In this document: positions 35,665-40,612 of the stretch, piece after piece
Position numbering within the stretch: position 1 is the stretch's first letter
How the letters are laid out: each line of letters opens with the position of its first letter
From: an uncultured bacterium
Lineage (GTDB): Bacteria > Nitrospirota > Thermodesulfovibrionia > Thermodesulfovibrionales > Dissulfurispiraceae
Assembly: GCA_937949555.1 (NCBI GenBank)
Contig: CALEDV010000073.1
Span: 1-40,612 of the forward strand
Direction: 5' to 3'
DNA length: 40,612 nucleotides
Program-made: the position numbers and the translations under genes
The notes under the pieces: generated by a model
The model's database searches: none
Seen by the model: the letters and a program-made list of their open reading frames with translations, nothing else
What the model was told of the DNA's origin: nothing

Positions 35665-36021
35665 ATGAAACCATATTTGATAAGTGCATTTTTGTTGTGT
35701 CTAAGTAATATTTTTATGACCTTTGCATGGTATGCCCATCTAAAAAATCTCAATGACAAACCATGGATATTTGCCGCTATAGCAAGTTGGGGGATTGCAC
35801 TCTTTGAGTATCTTATCCAAGTGCCAGCAAATAGGATAGGTTATCAAGTAATGAATGTAGGACAGCTAAAGATACTTCAGGAGGTTATTACACTTACGAT
35901 ATTTGTTCCCTTTGCAGTTTTTTATCTAAAGGAGGAATTAAAGTGGGACTACCTCTGGGCGGGTTTATGTATTCTTGGGGCAGTATTCTTTATCTTTAGG
36001 GAAAAGTTTTTAGGGGCTTAA
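35665..36021 (+). CDS. DUF486 (DMT-like) small membrane protein
   Basis: The 118-residue protein has four membrane segments and the DUF486 pattern: LSNIFMTFAWYAHLK near the N-terminus, WGIALFEYLIQVPANRIGYQ in the middle and FVPFAVFYLKEEL later. DUF486 proteins are drug/metabolite-transporter-like with unknown substrate. A TTG nine bases upstream is in frame, but the ATG at 35665 fits the family. No clear Shine-Dalgarno sequence is present. Its stop overlaps the stop of the convergent MinD-like gene by 4 bp. Confidence 0.85.
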   Translation: MKPYLISAFLLCLSNIFMTFAWYAHLKNLNDKPWIFAAIASWGIALFEYLIQVPANRIGYQVMNVGQLKILQEVITLTIFVPFAVFYLKEELKWDYLWAGLCILGAVFFIFREKFLGA

Positions 36022-36914
36022 ATACACAACTCTGCCAGTTTTTTTATCGCCAAAGAAAATGGTGAGCCTGGATAAATCGTCATCATAGGCTTATTTTTAA
36101 ATAAAGCCCTTCTGACCATCTCATCAGCGGGGATTGTTGTTACCACTGATGATGTAACATCTAAGTATTGTTTTAACATAGCGCTTATCACATTCCCTGC
36201 CTTTGCTTCATCAGCCTTGTGAACCATATTGATTACTATATTGGGTTTGAATTTAGCCAATACTTCTTTCGCAGAAATAACGGCCTCTTCATTAGTCATT
36301 GATAACTCTTTAAAAAGACCATTTACTGTCTTAAGATTAGGATTATTATCTGTATCCTTTGCCCTTGTTAATAGCTCAATACCCTCTTGAGAATCAATAT
36401 TCTTGAAATGAAAATTGAGCATCCTAAATACAGTTGATTTGATAAATCCATATACTTTTATGAGAGATGGTGATTCAGGAGATGTAATGATTAACTGTTG
36501 ATTAGCAATCAATAAAAAATCTATTACATTAAAGGATGAACCTGCTGCTAAATCAAGTATTACAATATCACTGTCTAATTTTAGCAAATGATTTATTATC
36601 TTCATCTTTTGTTGAAAAGGCATGTTTGCTATATCTGGAATATTAGCTCCCCCACTAATCAATCTTATATTCCTAATGCCTGTGTCAATAAGTATCTCGT
36701 TGAGACTATCGACTTTTTTTAGGATAAAATCATCAAGGGTCAGTTTGTTTTGTTTAACGCCAAGCAAAATATGTAGATTAGCCCCACCGAGGTCTAAATC
36801 TACGGCAATGACCCTTTTATCCATTTCCGCAAGGGCTATAGCAAGATTCGATGAAACAGTGCTTTTACCTATACCGCCTTTGGGTCCAACAATGGCAATT
36901 ATTTTTGCGGACAT
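36018..36914 (-). CDS. MinD/FlhG-like ParA-family ATPase
   Basis: The 298-residue protein has the deviant Walker A motif GPKGGIGKST (10-19) with the signature lysine, the segment VDLDLGGANLHILLG (38-52) typical of FlhG/YlxH-type proteins, and DIVILDLAAG as Walker B. Such ATPases position flagella, septa, chemoreceptors or plasmids by cycling on membrane or DNA. Here it lies back to back with the mamK operon and after a receiver-like gene. Magnetosome clusters of bullet-shaped-crystal bacteria (mad genes) are known to include ParA/MinD-like proteins, so a role in magnetosome or flagellar placement is plausible. The C-terminal helix is not clearly amphipathic. Confidence 0.88.
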   Translation of the reverse strand: MSAKIIAIVGPKGGIGKSTVSSNLAIALAEMDKRVIAVDLDLGGANLHILLGVKQNKLTLDDFILKKVDSLNEILIDTGIRNIRLISGGANIPDIANMPFQQKMKIINHLLKLDSDIVILDLAAGSSFNVIDFLLIANQQLIITSPESPSLIKVYGFIKSTVFRMLNFHFKNIDSQEGIELLTRAKDTDNNPNLKTVNGLFKELSMTNEEAVISAKEVLAKFKPNIVINMVHKADEAKAGNVISAMLKQYLDVTSSVVTTIPADEMVRRALFKNKPMMTIYPGSPFSLAIKKLAELCI

Positions 36915-36972
36915 AAACTCCTTGAGTTCTATTGATTTTTGAAAAACTGACCAGTGTCATATAGAATCTCTT

Positions 36973-37455
36973 TTATTTATTTAAACCCAGATAACCAATT
37001 AAATCATCCTCTAAGGTGCTTTCTTGAGTTTGCTCTGGGAGGTCTTCTTGGTCTTCTGTCTCAATGGGCAAAAGGGTTTTTAAGGTCTCATCAGTCTTTG
37101 GGGTAATCAATTCCTTTGCCCTTGTGGTAACCATATCTAAATCAAGAGGACTACATATACACCATTGAGTTGAAAGTCCTTTAATGTTTAGCGAACTATA
37201 ATTTGGTTTGTCTGCTACTACTAAAACTGAACATTCCTTAAGTAAATTACTTAACGAAGTCAGCGCAGATAGTTCATTTTGATAAAAACCTTCGCAGTCA
37301 ATTACAAAAAGGACGGGTTTAATATCCTTTATAATTTCATAGGTATCAAAGAGATTTTTACATAAAGTTGCATCAAAACCATTTTTTTGAAGGGTCTTTA
37401 ATAAAAGAGCGCCTCTTACGCTATCAGTAGAAAGAATTATTGTTGGATTCAACAT
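36973..37455 (-). CDS. Degenerate response-regulator receiver-like protein
   Basis: The 160-residue protein begins with a receiver-like alpha/beta pattern: IILSTDS (6-12), a strand PVLFVIDCEG with Asp53 at the phospho-acceptor place, and CSVLVVADKP (75-84). The conserved lysine strand is replaced by CICSPLDLDM (Ser-Pro for Lys-Pro), so normal phospho-signalling is doubtful. Residues 120-160 are an acidic, Gln-rich tail ending LEDDLIGYLGLNK, which may be a binding peptide. No output domain is present. It is 58 bp upstream of the MinD-like gene on the same strand, which suggests a functional pair. Confidence 0.65.
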   Translation of the reverse strand: MLNPTIILSTDSVRGALLLKTLQKNGFDATLCKNLFDTYEIIKDIKPVLFVIDCEGFYQNELSALTSLSNLLKECSVLVVADKPNYSSLNIKGLSTQWCICSPLDLDMVTTRAKELITPKTDETLKTLLPIETEDQEDLPEQTQESTLEDDLIGYLGLNK

Positions 37456-37571
37456 TTATTAGGAATAAAAAATTTTTTATATTAGTTGTTATATATACCA
37501 TTACAAGCCTTTTGTTGAGAAGGGCTATTATAATTGAATAAAAAAAACAAGTCAATTTAATAAATATTCCC

Positions 37572-37773
37572 AATTGCCGATAGAAACCTGTAAGGAGTAA
37601 GAGGGCATGCCTGAAAGCCTTTATACTGCCACAGGGTTTATCTAAAAGGGCCATAACTCATTCAGTCACCAAGAGGTGATTGAAATAGCATTATTTGTAA
37701 AAGTCCAAAGGCCCTGTAAAAAGGTGTGGCAATAAAGCCCTTTCAGCACACCCTCTTACTCCTATCGGCAATT
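37572..37773. repeat. Long imperfect inverted-repeat element, copy B
   Basis: The ends AATTGCCGATAG (37572-37583) and CTATCGGCAATT (37762-37773) are exact reverse complements. The arms continue inward as GGAGTAAGAGGG.. against CCCTCTTACTCC, with a 9-10-bp insertion in the left arm, and CCTTTATACTGCCAC against GTGGCAATAAAG. It is the same family as copy A at 76-283. It sits in the divergent gap between the receiver-like gene and the mamK operon. Confidence 0.85.
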
Positions 37774-37982
37774 AAAGGATATTTCTCCTGTCAAAAAGGT
37801 AAATACCCTCCCCCCTCCTCCCCCTTATTATGGGGAGGATTCAGGAAGTACTATTTAGTGGAAAATCTTATATCTTACCCACACATCTTCAGAAGAGCCA
37901 AAACTTGTATTTTTTTTTTTTTTTACATTATTATTATCAAACTTAAGCTATCTTAAAACAAAAATTTACAAGAGGGGGGAGT
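37774..37982. other. Leader region of the mamK operon with a 15-T tract
   Basis: After the inverted repeat comes a C-rich stretch (CCCTCCCCCCTCCTCCCCC near 37808) and a run of 15 T (37910-37924). An AT-rich stretch then leads to GAGGGGGGAG, the ribosome site of the coiled-coil gene. No clear -35/-10 pair could be chosen. The T-run is prone to length change. Confidence 0.5.
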
Positions 37983-38495
37983 ATGCACAAAGCAGTGGAT
38001 ACGAGGGTCTATGGAGGATCTACAAATTTCAATTATATTGTTGACTATTCGCTTTCAACATTAGAGTATTCAATGCTTGTTTTATGGAGTGTGCTTAAAA
38101 GAGGGGGTACTGTGGTTTTAAATCCTATTGAGAATGCAACATTACCAATACTTCAGAAGGCCAGTGAGTTTTGCGCAAAAACATCACAGGGCATTAAGTT
38201 GAATTTTAACAAGCTCAAGGCGAAGGTGAGATTTCCTTTTAGATTTAAAGCAGACACCACAGATATTGAAAAAAAACTCCTTGAGATTGAGGCAATTGTC
38301 CGCTCCTTTGAAAACAACTTTATAACCAAACAGGACCTCAAGGCAATTGAAGAAAGACTTGAGTATCTTGAAAAGCATGGTATCGTAGCATCACAAGAAG
38401 GTGGTTTGCAGCTTAAGGGTAAAAAACTCTCGGAGGAAAAAATTATGTTTCTCAGGGCAATCGTTAGAGAAAACATAAATCTCTTGGAGGATTAA
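37983..38495 (+). CDS. Coiled-coil protein encoded upstream of mamK
   Basis: The 170-residue product is not recognised as a named family. Residues 1-50 hold a mostly non-polar segment (YIVDYSLSTLEYSMLVLWSV), too polar for a sure transmembrane helix. Residues 60-95 are basic (KLNFNKLKAKVRFPFRFK). Residues 95-130 form a coiled coil (KLLEIEAIVRSFENN, AIEERLEYLEKHG) and a helical tail follows. Its stop overlaps the mamK start in TAATG, so the two are translationally coupled and probably act together. It could be one of the mad-type coiled-coil adaptors of magnetosome clusters; the number is not claimed. Confidence 0.75.
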   Translation: MHKAVDTRVYGGSTNFNYIVDYSLSTLEYSMLVLWSVLKRGGTVVLNPIENATLPILQKASEFCAKTSQGIKLNFNKLKAKVRFPFRFKADTTDIEKKLLEIEAIVRSFENNFITKQDLKAIEERLEYLEKHGIVASQEGGLQLKGKKLSEEKIMFLRAIVRENINLLED

Positions 38496-39577
38496 TGTCA
38501 GATAAAAAGATAATTAATGTTGGCATAGACCTCGGGACCTCAAGGAGTGTAGTAGCTGCAGACAATGGAATAAGGACCTTTCTACCAAGCGTGATTGGTT
38601 ATCCAAAGGATGCAGTGTCTTTTAAGCTCTTTGGCAGGGATACTATTTATGGTGATGAGGCATTGAGGCATAGACTATCTTTAAACATACACAGACCCTT
38701 TGAAAATGGGATGCTCAAAATATCCCAAGACTTTGATGAAAGCTCTAAAGAGTACAAAGATGCAGTGCAGACTGCAAAGCTCCTTTTAAAAAGGCTCATT
38801 GAGATGGTGCTTGATGAGGAGGCGGGCAAACGCTCAGACTATCACATCAGGGGCGTTATTGGCGCTCCTGCCCTTGCATCAAGAAAGAATAAAAAGGCGC
38901 TCCTTGAAATCACCAAAGACATCCTCGATGATGTGATGATTGTCTCCGAGCCCTTTGCAGTTGCCTACGGGCTAAAGCTTCTCACCGCAGCATTAATCAT
39001 TGACATAGGTGCTGGTACGGTTGATTTATGTAGGATGCATGGTACTATGCCTTCTGATGAAGACCAGATTACGACTACAAAGGCAGGCGATTATATTGAT
39101 AATGTCTTCTATGAGTTATTGCATAAAAAATATCCAAAAGCTGCCCTTTCTATTGGACTTGTTAAAAAGATGAAAGAGGAAAACTCCAACATATCAAGGG
39201 CAACAGATACTATCACAATAGAGTTGCCTATTGACGGCAAGCCAACTAAGTTAGATGTTACTGAAGAGCTCAAACAGGCTTGCAGTGCTATTGTCCCAGA
39301 CATTGTAAATGGTATCAAGCAACTGGTAGCCACCTTTGACCCAGAGTTTCAAAATGACCTCAAGGACAATGTCATACTTGCAGGTGGAGGCAGTCAGATA
39401 GTGGGATTAAAAAAGGTTATAGAGGAATATATGCAATCAAATCTGGGGTATGGAAAGGTTACAAAGGTAGAGGAGCCACTTTATGCAGGTGCCAATGGGG
39501 CATTGCTTTTGTGCAAAGATATGCCTGATGAATATTGGCATCAGCTAAAGGATATCAAGGAGAGGGCAAAGAAGTAA
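38495..39577 (+). CDS. mamK: Magnetosome actin-like protein MamK
   Basis: MamK polymerises into filaments that align magnetosomes into a chain. The 360-residue protein has the actin-fold nucleotide motifs: phosphate-1 GIDLGTSRSVV (10-20), phosphate-2 IDIGAGTVDLC (169-179) and adenosine motif ILAGGGSQIVGL (294-305). MamK-specific stretches set it apart from MreB and DnaK: SVIGYPKDA with FGRDTIYGDEA, IVSEPFAVAYGLKLL (149-163), and GTMPSDEDQITTTKAGDYID (183-202), which follow the alphaproteobacterial MamK sequence closely. The C-terminus PDEYWHQLKDI also matches. GGAGG precedes the ATG. It overlaps both neighbours by 1 bp (TAATG), so the three genes are one operon. Confidence 0.92.
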   Translation: MSDKKIINVGIDLGTSRSVVAADNGIRTFLPSVIGYPKDAVSFKLFGRDTIYGDEALRHRLSLNIHRPFENGMLKISQDFDESSKEYKDAVQTAKLLLKRLIEMVLDEEAGKRSDYHIRGVIGAPALASRKNKKALLEITKDILDDVMIVSEPFAVAYGLKLLTAALIIDIGAGTVDLCRMHGTMPSDEDQITTTKAGDYIDNVFYELLHKKYPKAALSIGLVKKMKEENSNISRATDTITIELPIDGKPTKLDVTEELKQACSAIVPDIVNGIKQLVATFDPEFQNDLKDNVILAGGGSQIVGLKKVIEEYMQSNLGYGKVTKVEEPLYAGANGALLLCKDMPDEYWHQLKDIKERAKK

Positions 39578-39849
39578 TGTTTGAGTTGGCAAAAAAATTT
39601 TTATTGCCCTTTTCTCTGATAGCCTTCATCATTGCTATTTTCTTAGACCAAAATAGCAACCCTGTACCAGTGAAATTAATATTAGGGTCGCCAGTGCATC
39701 TATCTTTGAGTTTAATTATCGCAATCAGTATGACTGCTGGCGCCATTATAGCAATAGCCTTTTTGCTCATAATCAAGGCACTAACACAAAAACACAAAAA
39801 AGATGAGCCATCCATACAAAATGTGGAGGGTTACCATTTAGGTAGGTAG
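39577..39849 (+). CDS. LapA-domain membrane protein, MamL-like
   Basis: From the ATG at 39577, which overlaps the mamK stop in TAATG, the product is 90 residues. It has two transmembrane helices (about 7-23 and 43-67) joined by DQNSNPVPVKLILGSPVHL, the pattern of the LapA (DUF1049) domain, where NxxPVxVxxxxG precedes the second helix. A basic tail (KALTQKHKKDEPS) follows. MamL, needed for magnetosome membrane formation in magnetospirilla, is also a LapA-type protein with two helices and a basic tail. Given the position after mamK, a MamL-like role is proposed; ordinary LapA/LapB envelope proteins are the alternative. Confidence 0.7.
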   Translation: MFELAKKFLLPFSLIAFIIAIFLDQNSNPVPVKLILGSPVHLSLSLIIAISMTAGAIIAIAFLLIIKALTQKHKKDEPSIQNVEGYHLGR

Positions 39850-39890
39850 GTAGGTAGATAAACAAATAATATAAATAGATAGATAGGGGG
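39840..39890. repeat. GGTA/GATA tetranucleotide simple repeat
   Basis: Starting at the end of the LapA/MamL-like gene, GGTA is repeated four times (39840-39856 region), followed by AATAGATAGATAG and a run of seven G. It is a small, probably variable simple repeat that includes the gene's last codons and stop. Confidence 0.8.
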
Positions 39891-39891
39891 G

Positions 39892-39933
39892 GAGACATTA
39901 TATTTAATTTATATGTCTCTCTTTATTTTTTTG
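39892..39933 (+). terminator. Possible terminator between the LapA/MamL-like and PDZ-heme genes
   Basis: GAGACAT (39892-39898) pairs with ATGTCTC (39913-39919); the loop is AT-rich and could pair further. TCTTTATTTTTTTG follows. It may attenuate transcription into the last gene or separate it as its own unit. Confidence 0.5.
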
Positions 39934-40018
39934 ATGATTAATTCTTTAGCAAAGATGATTGGCAAAATTAAAATCTTTGCTGACCTGTAGTGTGTTATTT
40001 AATAACTTTTAATGGAGC

Positions 40019-40612
40019 ATGAAATTGGCTGACAGAAGGGCTTTTTGGGACAACATAAATCGTTTGATAATAGTAGTAATACTTGCTACTGCTGCATATT
40101 TAGTAATAGTTGACACCAATCAACAAGTAGCCGAGATAGAAGAGGCAACTTTACAACAAAGGGTTGCACAAAACTCCCAGACCTCTGTGCTTGTAGCAGG
40201 GCAAAATCAGGCTTTTCAAGGATATGTATGCCCTTACATAGGAGGTCAATTTGTAGGTGCTGACCACAACTGCAATGTTTGCCACACAATGGCTGATGTG
40301 ATGAATAAACTGTCAAACACAACCCATCATTATACAAATATTGGAGCAAATATCAACACCTATGGATTGCAAAATATAGCCACAGGTTCTTTAAACCCCA
40401 CCGCACCAGGCTATATTGTTAATCCACCAGGTCAACCAGACCCAACCCTTGCATTTTCAAAGGTTACAGAGAAGATCTGGCAAGAGGGGCATTGGATAGG
40501 GCTTGAGGTAGGGCCATTGACAGCGGCATTAGCTAAGGCAAATGGGATACCGCAGAATATAAAGGGGGTGTTGGTAGATGAGGTTACACTACTTGCGGCA
40601 GCGAGTGGGATA
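40019..40612 (+). CDS. Membrane-anchored PDZ protein with a c-type heme motif (MamP/MamE-like), partial
   Basis: The frame stays open to the window edge, so the 3' end is missing; 198 codons are visible. An in-frame stop (40010-40012) lies just upstream, fixing the start near 40019, although GGAG is only 1 nt before the ATG. Residues 17-31 form a transmembrane helix, followed by a Gln/Ser-rich linker, a heme-binding CNVCH (85-89) with another Cys at 71 and several His nearby (His83, 103, 104), and from about 157 a PDZ domain (GHWIGLEVGPLTAALAKANG, then KGVLVDEVTLLAAASGI). MamP and MamE combine PDZ domains with magnetochrome hemes and handle iron redox state during magnetite formation. Position after mamK supports a MamP-like role. 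The heme motif lies before the PDZ and is not a standard magnetochrome, so the gene name is left open. Confidence 0.75.
   Translation, partial: MKLADRRAFWDNINRLIIVVILATAAYLVIVDTNQQVAEIEEATLQQRVAQNSQTSVLVAGQNQAFQGYVCPYIGGQFVGADHNCNVCHTMADVMNKLSNTTHHYTNIGANINTYGLQNIATGSLNPTAPGYIVNPPGQPDPTLAFSKVTEKIWQEGHWIGLEVGPLTAALAKANGIPQNIKGVLVDEVTLLAAASGI

Noticed and set aside
36622..36942. 106-codon plus-strand frame opposite the MinD-like gene
   Set aside because: It is a shadow of a well-conserved ATPase gene and has no ribosome site.
37726..37956. 76-codon open frame across copy B of the repeat and the T-run
   Set aside because: It reads through the palindromic arm and the 15-T tract (poly-Phe); not a plausible gene.
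39959..39980. Possible sigma-54 promoter (TTGGCA ... TTGC) before the PDZ-heme gene
   Set aside because: The GG and GC pairs are 16 bp apart, while sigma-54 needs 10.

Overview
The window looks like a chromosomal segment of a Gram-negative, probably magnetotactic member of the Nitrospirota. Gram-negative envelope genes (bamA, skp, lpxD, lpxA, lpxI) show an outer membrane. The right edge carries a clear mamK (magnetosome actin) followed by a LapA/MamL-like membrane protein and a PDZ protein with a c-type heme motif. A Leu-Gly-repeat protein of Mms6/MamD type lies about 8 kb upstream. The phylum assignment is an inference from gene content and protein flavour; no rRNA or tRNA gene is visible.

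Layout. 1-500: a structured inverted-repeat element. 0.5-26 kb: housekeeping genes, namely a glycine-zipper lipoprotein, a minus-strand ROK kinase-lepA-lepB-ribE operon, a fused cysE-cysS gene, thiD, a DUF3786 protein, a metallo-beta-lactamase-fold hydrolase, queC-pdxA, trkA-trkH, a small periplasmic protein, a ComEA-like helix-hairpin-helix protein, a LipM-like lipoate/octanoate transferase, then a long minus-strand envelope operon (bamA, skp, lpxD, acp, fabF, fabZ, lpxA, lpxI, a polytopic membrane protein), pgpA and a periplasmic cyclophilin. 26.2-29.2 kb: a nitrogen island with a strong sigma-54 promoter, a stand-alone NifA-type helix-turn-helix protein, a TIGR02001-like outer-membrane protein, amt and a PII gene, closed by a terminator.

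29.5-40.6 kb is accessory. A DUF697 protein and the Leu-Gly-repeat protein form one operon, followed by a perfect 22-bp inverted repeat. Next comes a vWA / PP2C phosphatase / Ser-Thr kinase triad of the TerY-P (YegL-YegK-YegI) type, extended by a zinc-ribbon, membrane-anchored FGE-domain protein. A tandem-repeat coiled-coil protein and a DUF486 membrane protein follow. A divergent pair (degenerate receiver-like protein and MinD/FlhG-like ATPase) faces the forward operon of a coiled-coil protein, mamK, the LapA/MamL-like gene and the PDZ-heme protein, which runs off the window.

How it may work together: the right-hand 11 kb has the parts expected for positioning and mineralising an organelle (actin filament, ParA/MinD ATPase, coiled-coil adaptors, Leu-Gly biomineralisation-type protein, PDZ redox protein). 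Embedded in it is a complete phosphorylation switch with a membrane-anchored partner. The link between that switch and magnetosome formation is the main novel hypothesis; it rests on proximity only. A second genome-wide theme is that at least five genes have a -10-like box 4-8 nt before the start codon and no Shine-Dalgarno sequence, suggesting leaderless mRNAs.
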